47,181 nt of DNA, from contig JAFYJD010000001.1 in assembly GCA_017538255.1 (NCBI GenBank), forward strand, positions 1 to 47,181. The letters are read 5' to 3'. Below are positions 16,178 through 25,834 of the stretch, one piece after another. Origin of the DNA: Clostridia bacterium (GTDB taxonomy: Bacteria; Bacillota; Clostridia; Christensenellales; CAG-138). A program made the position numbers and the translations under genes. How positions within the stretch are numbered: the first letter of the stretch is position 1; every line of letters begins with the position of its first letter. A model generated the notes under the pieces. The model was given only the letters and a program-made list of their open reading frames with translations, was not told the DNA's origin and did no database searches.

Positions 16178-18703
16178 ATGGGCGAAAAGGCTCAAAAAAA
16201 ACCGAGATTCAGACTTATCATATATGCGCTCGTATTGACGCTTATGATGGGCTACCTTATAAAGAGTCTGTACGATCTTACGATCGTCAAAGGAGAGGCG
16301 TTGTCCATCAAGGCGAGCAGCGAAGCCACGAACACGATGATAACAAAGGGCAGGCGCGGCACGATCTACGACCGCAACGGTCTTGTTTTGGCGTTTGATG
16401 AGACCTGCTTTAACGTATGCTTCATGCGCGACGGCGACAACAGAACGGATTATTACAGCGCGGTCTATACCGAGGCGCTGATAAAAGCCATAGCGATCAT
16501 CAACGAAGGGGGATGCGAAACGATCGACACCTCTTATATCCGTATGAACGAAGCGGGCGAACTCTATTACGATTTCGGCAGCGTCAACGAGCGTACGATC
16601 AAGGCGCGCTACAAGAACTTCTGCGACGCATGCGGCTTCAACATCAAGAACGAAAACGATATGTCCACTTGGATAAGCGCCGGGGATGCGTATCTTAAAC
16701 TGCGCAATTATTGGTTCATCCCCGAGGAACTGCCGTTTGATGAGGCGGTAAAGATAATCTCGATCCGCCAAGAGGTGCTTTTGAACGACTATCGAAGTTA
16801 TGAGCCGATAACCATAGCGCGTGATGTGAACGATGAGATAGTAGCAAAACTCGAGATGGCGGCGCTTCCCGGCATCAAGACGGAGCAGAGCACACGGCGC
16901 GTCTACCCATACGGCCAAACCGCGGCCCATATCATCGGCTACTGCCAGCGTATGACGGAGGAGAACGCGGAGGAATATCTGAACCTCGGCTACGACTACG
17001 AGGACTATATCGGAGTTTCGGGCGTTGAAGCCACGATGGAGAGTTATCTCTCGGGCTGCACGAAGGAGCATCAGGGCACTACGGTAGTCAAAACAAACGC
17101 CAATAAATCGATAATCGAGGTGCTTTCCGTTACCCCGCCGACCGACGGCGGCAACGTTACGCTCACGCTCGACCTTTCTCTTCAAACTGTAGCCGAAAAA
17201 GCGCTTGCCGATGTTGTAGCAAGCATCCATCAAAAGCAGCTTGACAGGATCGACCCGGACGGCGACGGCGTTTACGACGGCAAGTATGCGGAATACGACA
17301 AACTCGAACTCGCCCGAACGGGCGCGGTCGTCGTTATAGACGTCAACACGGGCGAGATACTCGCGCTTGCATCATACCCGACGTTCGATCCGAACTGGTT
17401 CATAAACGGGCTTACCAAGGAACAGGCGGAGTACCTCTATTCGAGTGATGACGCCGCGGCGACCACCCCGACGAGGAACAAGGCGATTTCGATGAAACTC
17501 GCGCCGGGCTCGATCTTCAAGATGTGTACGGGCATCGCGGGGCTTATGGAGGGCGTTATCAGCATCGACGAGCGCATCGACGACGAGTCCCCGTACTATG
17601 TAAAGGATCCCGATACGGGTGAGATCATCAACCAGAACCCGGTCAAATGCTGGACTTCGTTCCCGGAACGTCATAGCGGTCAAACGGTCGCGGACGCGCT
17701 CAAAAACTCGTGCAACTACTATTTTTGCGAGGTCGCAAGCCGCCTCGGCATCGAAAGACTGGATAAATGGACAAAGCAGCTCGGTCTTGCGGATAAGACG
17801 GGCGTTGAACTGACGGGCGAGGCGATCGGCACGATCGGCGGTCAGCAGGCGCTCTACGACAACACAAAACCATACGATAAACAGGCAACCAGTATGCCGC
17901 TTTTAGTTCATCGCTCGCTTTCCGAACTGCTGCGCGGCTACCAGAACACTCGCGGCGTTGAAATCGACGAGGACAGGATAACGACCTGTGCCGAGAGGCT
18001 TATGCAGCTCCAGGACGGCTCGCTTGCGGGCAAGGGCGCAGATGTTCGCAGGATACTCAGCGAAGAACTCGGCATACCGGACGGCATCTCGCGCTCGAAA
18101 AACTGGGTCAACGAGATAATGTCCTTGCTCAACGAGATCCAATGGAAACCCACACTTACGGTCAGAACGGGCATAGGGCAGAGCATACTGCTCGTTACGC
18201 CCATCGCCGCCGCGCGCTACACCGCCGCGATCGCAAACGGCGGTCTCGTTTACGACGCGCATATCGTAAAGAGCGTCAAATCCGCGTCGGGCGAAAATCT
18301 GCTGACGGTCGAGCCGACGCTGTTCAATCGCATCGACGCGCCGCACGAGTACTGGGAAGCGATCCGCAAGGGTATGGCGGGTGTTGTTTCGCCCGAGGAC
18401 GGAGGAACGGCGGGCGAGGCGTTCAGCACCGAGTTTTCAAGCCGCGGCTACCTTGCCAAGATAAGCGGCAAAACGGGTTCCGCGCAGATCGGCAATGTTA
18501 CGGTCGATATCCAGAACACGGGCTGGTTCGTATCCTTCGCGCCTAACGACGAGCCCGATGTTGCAATCTGCGTATGCATACCCAACGGCTTTTCGGGCTC
18601 CAGCACCGCAGGCGCGATAGAGGATATTATGACGTACTATTTCTCAAGGCTCGAAGCCAGATCGACGGAGACCCTCGCGGATCCCGACGAGGTGATGCCC
18701 TGA
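16178..18703 (+). CDS. mrdA: Penicillin-binding protein 2 (class B transpeptidase)
   Basis: Cross-links peptidoglycan during cell elongation together with RodA and MreC. The protein has 841 residues, long for PBP2. It has an N-terminal membrane anchor (about 12-32), a dimerisation domain opening with GRRGTIYDRNG, and a transpeptidase domain. The active-site motifs are SIFK (serine near 444), SCN (near 510) and KTG (near 765). The roughly 250 residues between SCN and KTG exceed what is usual by about a hundred; the extra part is a helical insert (about 565-660). A second insert before the catalytic domain holds DPDGDGVYDG (about 359-368), which looks like a calcium-binding loop. Confidence 0.94.
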   Translation: MGEKAQKKPRFRLIIYALVLTLMMGYLIKSLYDLTIVKGEALSIKASSEATNTMITKGRRGTIYDRNGLVLAFDETCFNVCFMRDGDNRTDYYSAVYTEALIKAIAIINEGGCETIDTSYIRMNEAGELYYDFGSVNERTIKARYKNFCDACGFNIKNENDMSTWISAGDAYLKLRNYWFIPEELPFDEAVKIISIRQEVLLNDYRSYEPITIARDVNDEIVAKLEMAALPGIKTEQSTRRVYPYGQTAAHIIGYCQRMTEENAEEYLNLGYDYEDYIGVSGVEATMESYLSGCTKEHQGTTVVKTNANKSIIEVLSVTPPTDGGNVTLTLDLSLQTVAEKALADVVASIHQKQLDRIDPDGDGVYDGKYAEYDKLELARTGAVVVIDVNTGEILALASYPTFDPNWFINGLTKEQAEYLYSSDDAAATTPTRNKAISMKLAPGSIFKMCTGIAGLMEGVISIDERIDDESPYYVKDPDTGEIINQNPVKCWTSFPERHSGQTVADALKNSCNYYFCEVASRLGIERLDKWTKQLGLADKTGVELTGEAIGTIGGQQALYDNTKPYDKQATSMPLLVHRSLSELLRGYQNTRGVEIDEDRITTCAERLMQLQDGSLAGKGADVRRILSEELGIPDGISRSKNWVNEIMSLLNEIQWKPTLTVRTGIGQSILLVTPIAAARYTAAIANGGLVYDAHIVKSVKSASGENLLTVEPTLFNRIDAPHEYWEAIRKGMAGVVSPEDGGTAGEAFSTEFSSRGYLAKISGKTGSAQIGNVTVDIQNTGWFVSFAPNDEPDVAICVCIPNGFSGSSTAGAIEDIMTYYFSRLEARSTETLADPDEVMP

Positions 18704-18704
18704 T

Positions 18705-19364
18705 ATGAAAAATGCAAGATTCTTATACAATCTATTCGATCTTGACGGCACGCTGACCGATCCCGCTCCGGGCATAACGGCGTCCGTCGCCTATGCGCTT
18801 GAAAAACTCTCAAGACCCGTGCCGGATACGGAAACGCTGAAGCGCTTCATCGGGCCGCCGCTCGTGCATTCGTTCAAAGTCTATTGCGGCATCGAGGGCG
18901 AGGAAGCCAAGACGGCGCTCCGACTCTACCGCGAACGTTTCGCTGCGGGCGGGCTTTACGAAAACAAGATGTACCCGGGCATCGACGAAGTGCTAAAAAG
19001 CATCAAAGCGGGCGGGGGAAGGGTGATACTTGCGACATCCAAACCGGAGGAGTTTGCAGCGCCAATACTCGAGCATTTCGGACTGCTGAAATACTTCGAT
19101 TTTGTCGCGGGCAATACCTTGGACGAGGCGCGCCCCGAAAAGATACAGGTGCTTCGCCACATCCTCGAAAATTACCCGGATATCAGCACGGATAACGCCG
19201 TGATGGTGGGGGACAGGAGTTACGACGCGCTCGCCGCAAAACAGATCGGCATCCAGACTATAGGCGTGCTGTACGGGTACGGCAGCAAGCGTGAACTGAC
19301 GGAAGCGGGTGCCGATATGCTTGCAAAAAGCGTGAAAGAACTCGGCGCGATGCTTGCAGAATAA
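18705..19364 (+). CDS. HAD-family phosphatase (phosphoglycolate-phosphatase-like)
   Basis: Product of 219 residues with the haloacid dehalogenase signatures in order: FDLDGTLTD (nucleophile aspartate near 12), a helical cap (about 18-80), LATSKPE (motif II), a lysine in the RPEKIQVL segment (motif III), and VMVGDRSYDALAAK (motif IV acids). GVLYGYGSKRELTEAGAD near the end is typical of the Gph/PGP subgroup. The substrate is not decided by sequence. ATG 18705 lies one base after the PBP2 stop, so it is probably co-transcribed with the wall-elongation genes. Confidence 0.88.
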   Translation: MKNARFLYNLFDLDGTLTDPAPGITASVAYALEKLSRPVPDTETLKRFIGPPLVHSFKVYCGIEGEEAKTALRLYRERFAAGGLYENKMYPGIDEVLKSIKAGGGRVILATSKPEEFAAPILEHFGLLKYFDFVAGNTLDEARPEKIQVLRHILENYPDISTDNAVMVGDRSYDALAAKQIGIQTIGVLYGYGSKRELTEAGADMLAKSVKELGAMLAE

Positions 19365-19435
19365 CTCTGCTTTATAATATAAATAGGTAAGAAAAGCGTA
19401 CGGGCGCACCCCGTCCGACAGGAAAGGAGCACATA

Positions 19436-20083
19436 ATGGCATTATTCGGAAACAATCAAAACAGAGGCTCAAACCTCGATCAGGGAAACAATTCCGGTCG
19501 AAAACTCAATTTTTCGGACAGCCTCAAATATGTGGATGACTACAAGAACGAACTCGTAACGAACGAACGCGGCAAAACGCGCCGCAGGGTGGTTTATATC
19601 GGCGTATGGTACGCAATCAAGAACGCGGGCAGGAAGGAGCGCGCAAAACTGTTTACCGTGCTCGGCCTGAGCCTTATCGCGCCGGGGTGCCTGATCGGTA
19701 TGCTCCTCAACTGGAACGTCGCCGATACTTGGTATACCGTCGTGATCCCGAAGGCAGCGGCGCTGTTCCCGATGCTGTACCTGCTTATGGGCGTTTCGGA
19801 GCTTCCGTACAGGCTCAAACCTATGCACAGGGCCAAGTACTATCACAGTTTTATCCGCATATCGCGTTCGAGCGTTGCCGTGATCGCGTTCGTCGCCATA
19901 TCCCAGATAGTCGAACTTATCTACAGGATCGTAAATAAAAATTGGCTGTTTATGCGTACGGAATGGCTTTCGCCGGTGCTTGCGGCGGTGCTCATAACAG
20001 CTTTGATCGCCGTGATATGGATACTGTATTCGATAGATATAACGGAACTTCAGAACAATGAATACAAGCCCGAAAAAATATAG
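19436..20083 (+). CDS. Hypothetical membrane protein with four helices
   Basis: Product of 215 residues. The N-terminal 70 residues are polar and basic, followed by four predicted membrane helices (about 75-95, 102-120, 140-162 and 178-200) and an acidic tail. A good ribosome site AGGAAAGGAG precedes ATG 19436. I do not recognise the family. It sits between the wall-elongation genes and the opp operon, with about 70 bases before it that hold a TATAAT but no convincing -35. Confidence 0.7.
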   Translation: MALFGNNQNRGSNLDQGNNSGRKLNFSDSLKYVDDYKNELVTNERGKTRRRVVYIGVWYAIKNAGRKERAKLFTVLGLSLIAPGCLIGMLLNWNVADTWYTVVIPKAAALFPMLYLLMGVSELPYRLKPMHRAKYYHSFIRISRSSVAVIAFVAISQIVELIYRIVNKNWLFMRTEWLSPVLAAVLITALIAVIWILYSIDITELQNNEYKPEKI

Positions 20084-20121
20084 GCGGGGCAAGAAAACGG
20101 CGCAATTCAAACAAAAAATAT

Positions 20122-20140
20122 CCGATTTGCGAAAAATCGG
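20122..20140. repeat. Short inverted repeat upstream of the opp promoter
   Basis: CCGATT (20122-20127) and AATCGG (20135-20140) are separated by seven bases and lie about ten bases before the -35. They could be a regulator site or a weak minus-strand terminator, since A-runs flank them. Nothing decides between these. Confidence 0.3.
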
Positions 20141-20150
20141 AAAAAATATC

Positions 20151-20179
20151 TTGACAAAATCATCAACAACCCGTATAAT
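20151..20179 (+). promoter_or_regulatory. Consensus promoter of the opp operon
   Basis: TTGACA (20151-20156), a 17-base spacer, then TATAAT (20174-20179), preceded by A-tracts that could act as an UP element. A leader of about 70 bases ends in AGGAGGAG before the gene. The strength agrees with the highly biased codon use of the binding-protein gene. Confidence 0.9.
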
Positions 20180-20255
20180 TATCGAGTAGTGTAGAGGCAT
20201 TGCGTATATAATCGTATGCGGCGCCCACATTATAAATCAATAGGAGGAGTACAAT

Positions 20256-22562
20256 ATGAAAAAACTATTGGCACTGCTTTTGGCACTGGTAATGGTAGTT
20301 GGTATGGTTGCCGCTTGCACCGATAAGAACAGCGACACCACCCCCGCACCCACCGGTTCCGAATCCCAGGTTCCCCAGACTCAGGGCAACGAGACCCAGA
20401 ATCCCGAGACCGAGCAACCCAGCGAGAAGCCCGAACTTCCCGTGCGCGAACTCGACGAGTTCACCTCGATGACTCTGGGCAGCCTCACCTATAACGAGGA
20501 CTATAAGTCCCTGTATGAGCACATTGGTGAAGGCTTTATGATCAAAGACGTTGTCGAAGGCGAAGACGGCTTTGCTTACACCGAAGTAGACGGCATGCTC
20601 TATCCCTTGGGCCTCGACTTCCTCTCCATGGCGATGGTTTACAACAACGATCCCGAAGGCAGCGAGTATGAGACCGCGGACGACGTCTACGCTGCTTGGT
20701 GGAGGTACTACATCACCCGTTGGAACTATCTCCTTCCCGAGATCCCGCTCTACAGCAACGAGTACTACGATCTCTACAACTCCAAGATCAAGGGCGTTAC
20801 CGAGCACACCACCAACCCCTTCTGGAATGTTGCAGACGCTCTGATCGACTGGTCCTCCGAAAAGGATGACAAGGGCATCATCATCGGCAGCAGCACCGAC
20901 CTTTCCGGCCACTTCCGCGCACCTTCGTTCGGTAAGAACTCCGCAGGTTCCTCGGATAACGATGTCAACGGCCTCGCAACCGGCCTCACCACCGTTACCA
21001 AGACCAAAGAGGGCGGCTACGAGTGGAACAAGACCGTTGTTAAGGCCCACGAAGAGATCATGGACGCCGAAGGCAACAAAGAGTTCAAGATCACCATCTA
21101 TGATGACATGAAGTTCTCCGACGGCACCCCCGTCACCGCGGCTGACTACGTTGCCGCTTCTGTTGCAAGCCTTACCCCGGTTTACACCGAGGCGGCAAGC
21201 AAGGAGACCAGCGGCCGCAGCGTGGTTGGTTGGAAGGATGCATTCCAGCTCTACACCGGCCCCGGCAGCGAAAAGGGCGTCAAGGAGCTCGCAGGTTTCC
21301 GTCTGTATGACGAGTACACCTTCGGCTTTATCGTAGATAAGAGCCAGCTCCCCTACTTCTATGACATCACCTACGCTTCCTTTAGCGCAGTTCCCAAGGC
21401 CGCATACATCGGCAACGCCACCATCCAGGATGACGGCAACGGCTGCTACCTCTCCGACGACTTCTATGCGAAGGACGGCGAGGGCAAGTATGAGCAGGCC
21501 AAGGCTATCTTCCAGCAGTGCACCAGCACCAAAGCGGAAGACTACGCCAAGTACCCCTGGTCCGGCCCCTACTACGTATCCAGCTTCGACCAGGTAGACG
21601 GCACCGCCGTTCTCCTCAAGAACCCCTACTTCAAGGGTAACTACGAAGGCACAACCCCGAAGATCGAGAAGGTCGTTTACAGGAAGATCGTTGCTTCGAC
21701 CCAGCTCGAAGACTTCAAGTCCGGCGGTCTTGACGTTATCTCCGCTATCACCGGCGGTAAAGAGACCGACGAAGCGCTGAAAGCGGTTGAAGAATCCAAC
21801 GGCGCTTACACCTACAGCCACTACAGCCGCGCAGGCTACGGTAAGCTCGGTATGCGCTGCGACTACGGTCCCGTTCAGTTCCTCGAAGTCCGTCAGGCTA
21901 TCGCATACTGCATGGATCGCGCTAAGTTCGCTAAGGACTTCACCGGCGGTTACGGCGGTGTTGTTGACGGCCCGTACTACAAGGGTTCTTGGATGTACAA
22001 GGCTGCTATGGCGCAGGGTATGGATCTTGACACTTACGCAACCAGCGCTGACTCCGCTATCCAGGTCCTCGAGGCCGGCGGCTGGGTCTACAACGCAGAA
22101 GGCGGCGAGTACACCAGCGGCGTTCGCTACAAGAAGATCCCCGGTGATAAGATCAACGAGAACGACGCTAAGTATCAGAGTGTTGACGGTATGTACAAGA
22201 CCACCAAGGTCGGCGATGACTACTATATGCCTCTCGTACTCAACTGGTTCGGCACCGTTGACAATGAGTTCACCGATCTTCTCCAGACCGGCTTCCGTGA
22301 GAATCCCAACATCGAGACCGCAGGTATGAAGGTTTACAACACCATTGGTGACTTCTACCCCATGCTCGACGAACTCTATCAGACTGCTGCGTACGGTTAC
22401 TATCAGGGCACCCCGATGTATACCTGCTTCAACTTCGCAACCGGCTTCAGCAGCGCGGTCTACGATTTCTCCTGGAACCTCACCATCGATCCTGATATGT
22501 ACAACGACCTGTACAACAGCTACTTCATCAAGGACGCAGCGGACGTTTACTTCCTTAAGTAA
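20256..22562 (+). CDS. Oligopeptide-type ABC transporter substrate-binding lipoprotein
   Basis: Family 5 (OppA/DppA-type) solute-binding protein that captures peptides outside the membrane. The protein has 768 residues, clearly longer than the usual 500-600. The signal peptide ends in the lipobox VAAC, with the lipidated cysteine at 21. A proline/glutamate/threonine-rich linker follows (about 25-62). The family block with IYDDMKFSDGTPVTAADYV lies near 290, and VRQAIAYCMDRAKFAKDFTGG near 545. Extra length lies before the family block (about 70-250). Restricted codon choice and a consensus promoter point to very high expression. It is the first gene of the opp operon. Confidence 0.93.
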   Translation: MKKLLALLLALVMVVGMVAACTDKNSDTTPAPTGSESQVPQTQGNETQNPETEQPSEKPELPVRELDEFTSMTLGSLTYNEDYKSLYEHIGEGFMIKDVVEGEDGFAYTEVDGMLYPLGLDFLSMAMVYNNDPEGSEYETADDVYAAWWRYYITRWNYLLPEIPLYSNEYYDLYNSKIKGVTEHTTNPFWNVADALIDWSSEKDDKGIIIGSSTDLSGHFRAPSFGKNSAGSSDNDVNGLATGLTTVTKTKEGGYEWNKTVVKAHEEIMDAEGNKEFKITIYDDMKFSDGTPVTAADYVAASVASLTPVYTEAASKETSGRSVVGWKDAFQLYTGPGSEKGVKELAGFRLYDEYTFGFIVDKSQLPYFYDITYASFSAVPKAAYIGNATIQDDGNGCYLSDDFYAKDGEGKYEQAKAIFQQCTSTKAEDYAKYPWSGPYYVSSFDQVDGTAVLLKNPYFKGNYEGTTPKIEKVVYRKIVASTQLEDFKSGGLDVISAITGGKETDEALKAVEESNGAYTYSHYSRAGYGKLGMRCDYGPVQFLEVRQAIAYCMDRAKFAKDFTGGYGGVVDGPYYKGSWMYKAAMAQGMDLDTYATSADSAIQVLEAGGWVYNAEGGEYTSGVRYKKIPGDKINENDAKYQSVDGMYKTTKVGDDYYMPLVLNWFGTVDNEFTDLLQTGFRENPNIETAGMKVYNTIGDFYPMLDELYQTAAYGYYQGTPMYTCFNFATGFSSAVYDFSWNLTIDPDMYNDLYNSYFIKDAADVYFLK

Positions 22563-22593
22563 TCAGTCTAACGCATTTGAATGATGCACACCG

Positions 22594-22627
22594 GCATCCG
22601 GCGGCGATGATCGCCGCCGGATGCTTT
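22594..22627 (+). terminator. Hairpin between binding protein and permease (attenuator or mRNA stabiliser)
   Basis: A perfect 14-base-pair stem (22594-22607 with 22611-22624) with a three-base loop, followed only by TTT. Such hairpins often lower downstream expression and protect the mRNA of the abundant binding protein. Confidence 0.6.
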
Positions 22628-22766
22628 CTCAAATCCGGAACTATTTAATCGCATTTCAATTTGGAAGGCTGCATATCTGCGGCATTCACATTTAATATGC
22701 GGATACGCCGCGTGATGTGTTAAGTATAGAAAAATGCGCTCATTGCGCAAAAAAGGAGTGAAGCCA

Positions 22767-23807
22767 ATGGGAAAATACATACTCAAAAGGTTAGTGTATT
22801 TGGTCCTCGTCTTCTTTCTTCTGACTTTCCTTCTGTTCGTCATCTATCAGTTGATGCCGGCAAACCGTGCTTTCACTGACGCACAAACCGAACTCAAGAC
22901 GTACAAGAACTTGACAGAGGAAGAAAAGAAGACATTATTCGATGAACTGTACCTGAAGTATCAGCGTATGTATGGTACGGATACCAACAACAAACTGAAA
23001 CTTTACGGACGCTGGCTCGGCGTTGTGCCCTTCTATGACGGAACTTACAAGGGTATGTTCACCGGCTACTTCGGATGGTCCTACGAGCATAGCGACGAAG
23101 TTGTCAAAGTCGTTGCGCCACACCTCAAAAACTCGATGATCATCGGTCTGATCACCGAGATCGCCGTTCTTGGCATAACGATACCGCTTGGCATAAAGCA
23201 GGCGGTCAAAAAAGGCAGCAAGTTCGATCATGGCGTACAGTTATTCTCGCTGATCGGATTCTCGACGCCGAGTTTCATAACGTACATCGTATTTATCCTT
23301 CTGTTCTGTTCGATACTGAAGATATTCCCGGTCAGCGGTATGAAGACGCCGGGCAGTTCCTATACGGGCATGAAGAACGTGCTGGACGTTCTCTACCACG
23401 TTACGCTGCCCACGATCTGTCTTGTGTTCGGTTCCCTTGCAGGTATCACCCGCGTTACCCGCGCTTCGATGATCGACGCCCTCAGCCTTGACTGTGTCCG
23501 CACCGCTCGCGCAAAGGGTCTCAACGAAAAGGTCGTCGTTTACAGCCACGCTTGGCGCAACGCGATCATCCCGATGGTCGGCATCATCGTAGGCGGCTTC
23601 TTCGGCATCATCAGCGGTGCGATGATCCTTGAAACGATGTTCGGCTTCAAGGGAATGGGTCTACTGTACCTAAGTTCCGTTCGCACGGCCGACTATGATA
23701 TGATTATGTTCATTCAGGTTATCTACACTTTCATCGGTCTGTTCTCCAACCTCGTTACCGACTTGACCTACGGTATAGTCGATCCGCGAGTCAGGATCAG
23801 CAAGTAA
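22767..23807 (+). CDS. oppB: Oligopeptide ABC transporter permease, OppB type
   Basis: One of two membrane subunits of the peptide importer, 346 residues. The start is ATG 22767 (MGKYILKR), with AAAAGGAG upstream; the frame's extension to 22734 has no ribosome site. Features are TM1 (about 9-30), a long external loop with an acidic helical stretch (about 38-115), then five more helices. The coupling segment DCVRTARAKGLNEKVVVYSHAWRNAIIP near 240-265 is the EAA loop that contacts the ATPase. It ends close to PRVRISK, as OppB proteins do. Twelve bases separate it from the next gene. Confidence 0.94.
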   Translation: MGKYILKRLVYLVLVFFLLTFLLFVIYQLMPANRAFTDAQTELKTYKNLTEEEKKTLFDELYLKYQRMYGTDTNNKLKLYGRWLGVVPFYDGTYKGMFTGYFGWSYEHSDEVVKVVAPHLKNSMIIGLITEIAVLGITIPLGIKQAVKKGSKFDHGVQLFSLIGFSTPSFITYIVFILLFCSILKIFPVSGMKTPGSSYTGMKNVLDVLYHVTLPTICLVFGSLAGITRVTRASMIDALSLDCVRTARAKGLNEKVVVYSHAWRNAIIPMVGIIVGGFFGIISGAMILETMFGFKGMGLLYLSSVRTADYDMIMFIQVIYTFIGLFSNLVTDLTYGIVDPRVRISK

Positions 23808-23819
23808 GGAGGAAGAATT

Positions 23820-25820
23820 ATGGCTAACAACAAAAAAGAAGGCATCTTCTCCAAACTCGCCCGTTGGTCGACTCGTACTTTCCTCGGTCAAAAATACGAG
23901 CAAAAGTGGTTTGGAAATAAGGAACTCGGTTCCGGTGAAATCACCTACAAAAACGGTGTTCCTGATGATTCCGAACTTATCGTAAGCCCGGCAAAGCAGG
24001 TATTCCAGCGCTTTATTGCAAGGAAGTTCGCTGTATTTGCGGTGCTTGTGGTTGTCTTTATGTTCATCCTGGTATTCGTGGGGCCCTACTTTATGCCAAA
24101 GTACTACGATGCATTCACGGAGTCTACCCAAAAGGACCTTCCGCCGACTATGAGCTTTATGGCGGTGCCGAAGGAACTTAAGAACGACATCAATATGATC
24201 GACTGCTACGGTGCGTTCTCCGTAGGCCTTTCCAATGCGGGCAAGGTCTATATATGGGGCGTTACCAAGATCGGTGCTACCGGCTTTGATGTAAAGCACA
24301 TCCCCGAGGAAGTCAAGAACGCAAACATCAAGTTCGTTGCCGCAGGCCAAGACCACTGCGTTGCGATCGACGAAAACGGCAAGTTCTACGGCTGGGGCAG
24401 CAACCGCTTCGGTCAGTACGCCGTTACGGATGAAATCCTTAAAAACGATACCCTCATCCCCGTTCCCGATGAGGTCCTCAACGGCGAACTCGACGTCAAC
24501 CACATCAAGCAGGTGAGCGCAGGTTTCCAGGCGACCGCCATCCTTATGGACGACGGCACCCTGTACATCTGGGGCAACACCCAGGCCTACGCAAACCTCG
24601 AGAAGTTTGTCGGCAAGACCAACATCGAGGAGGTCGACTTTACCCTCAACTATGTCGTTGCGCTCGACAAGAAACGCGACGCCGTTTATACCGGCTATAA
24701 GAAGAGCGACCTCTATAAGTACATTCGCTCAAGCGCGGATCCATCCGAGAGAGCTGTTCCCGCAAGCGACTACCTTGGCGGCCGCAAGATAGAGCATATC
24801 ACCGCAACTCTCAACAACATCTGTCTGCTTCTTGACGACGGCTCCCTTGCTTTCGTCGGCGACTTTGGACGTGATAATGTAGACGTGCCCGCAGCCGCAA
24901 AGAACGAGAAGTTCGTCAGCGTCGTCGGCGGCTCCTACCACTACACCGGTCTGACCGAGGAAGGCAATGTTTACACCTTCGCCGGCAACCACTATAATCA
25001 GGATAGGGTGCCGAAGAATCTCTCATCCAAGAACGTTACCAAGGTCTTTGCAGGCGCATATCAGAGCTATGCCGTCAACGACAACGACGATCTCGTCGGC
25101 AAATGGGGTCTTAAAGGCTACCTGTTCGGTACGGACGGATCGGGCGCCAACATTGCAGAGCGTGTTATCGCGGGCGGTAAAGTTACAATGACGGTCGGCG
25201 CTGTCGCGGTTATCATCGAGATCATCATCGGCGTTTCCCTCGGCGTTCTGTCCGGCTACTTCGGCGGCTGGGTCGATATGCTCATAATGCGTGTATGTGA
25301 GGTCGTTGCCTCGGTCCCGCTGATACCGTTTATGCTCATACTCTCGTCCCTGCTCGCGCAGTCGGCGATGACAACGAACCAAAAACTGTATATGCTGATG
25401 TTCATAATGGGTGTTCTCGGCTGGACGGGATTTGCGCGCATCACACGTGCGCAGATACTTCTTGCCCGAGAGAGCGAATACGTAACAGCGGCGCAGTCCA
25501 TGGGCGTTAAGGAAACCAGGATCGCGTTCAAGCACATCCTGCCCAACGTATTCTCGGTCATCCTCGTTAACATCACCCTTGCTTTCGCGGGCTCGATGGG
25601 TACCGAGACCACGCTGTCCTACCTCGGTTTCGGCGTTATCTACCCGCAGCCCAGTTGGGGCAATATGCTCTCACGCGCATCCAACGCTACTGCGGCTATC
25701 AACTTCTGGTGGCAGTGGCTGTTTACCTCGGCGATCCTCATCTTAACCGTCGTATGTATCAACACCATCGGCGACACGCTTAGAGACGTTATGGATCCCA
25801 AGTCCAGCAACGATAAGTAA
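23820..25820 (+). CDS. OppC-type permease with an RCC1-like propeller inserted in its first external loop
   Basis: Second membrane subunit, 666 residues against about 300 normally. TM1 lies at about 68-92. From about 124 to 437 there are seven repeats of the RCC1 pattern: I/V-x2-V-x2-G, then a hydrophobic pair, DDGxLYIWG or similar, and N or G turns. They start near 124, 169, 228, 268, 323, 364 and 405. The sequence then rejoins the normal permease at GYLFGTDGSG, followed by five helices and the EAA loop EYVTAAQSMGVKETRIAFKHILPN. The TM1-TM2 loop of OppC faces outward, so the propeller should sit outside, beside the binding protein. It has consistent codon use and no frame break, so it is a true fusion. 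Confidence 0.92.
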   Translation: MANNKKEGIFSKLARWSTRTFLGQKYEQKWFGNKELGSGEITYKNGVPDDSELIVSPAKQVFQRFIARKFAVFAVLVVVFMFILVFVGPYFMPKYYDAFTESTQKDLPPTMSFMAVPKELKNDINMIDCYGAFSVGLSNAGKVYIWGVTKIGATGFDVKHIPEEVKNANIKFVAAGQDHCVAIDENGKFYGWGSNRFGQYAVTDEILKNDTLIPVPDEVLNGELDVNHIKQVSAGFQATAILMDDGTLYIWGNTQAYANLEKFVGKTNIEEVDFTLNYVVALDKKRDAVYTGYKKSDLYKYIRSSADPSERAVPASDYLGGRKIEHITATLNNICLLLDDGSLAFVGDFGRDNVDVPAAAKNEKFVSVVGGSYHYTGLTEEGNVYTFAGNHYNQDRVPKNLSSKNVTKVFAGAYQSYAVNDNDDLVGKWGLKGYLFGTDGSGANIAERVIAGGKVTMTVGAVAVIIEIIIGVSLGVLSGYFGGWVDMLIMRVCEVVASVPLIPFMLILSSLLAQSAMTTNQKLYMLMFIMGVLGWTGFARITRAQILLARESEYVTAAQSMGVKETRIAFKHILPNVFSVILVNITLAFAGSMGTETTLSYLGFGVIYPQPSWGNMLSRASNATAAINFWWQWLFTSAILILTVVCINTIGDTLRDVMDPKSSNDK

Positions 25821-25834
25821 GGAGGAAACAGACT

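Noticed and set aside
16073..17233. Long minus-strand frame opposite PBP2
   Set aside because: Antisense of conserved PBP2 sequence.
20265..21821. Long minus-strand frame opposite the peptide-binding protein
   Set aside because: Produced by the strong codon bias of the real gene, which has a signal peptide, lipobox and promoter.
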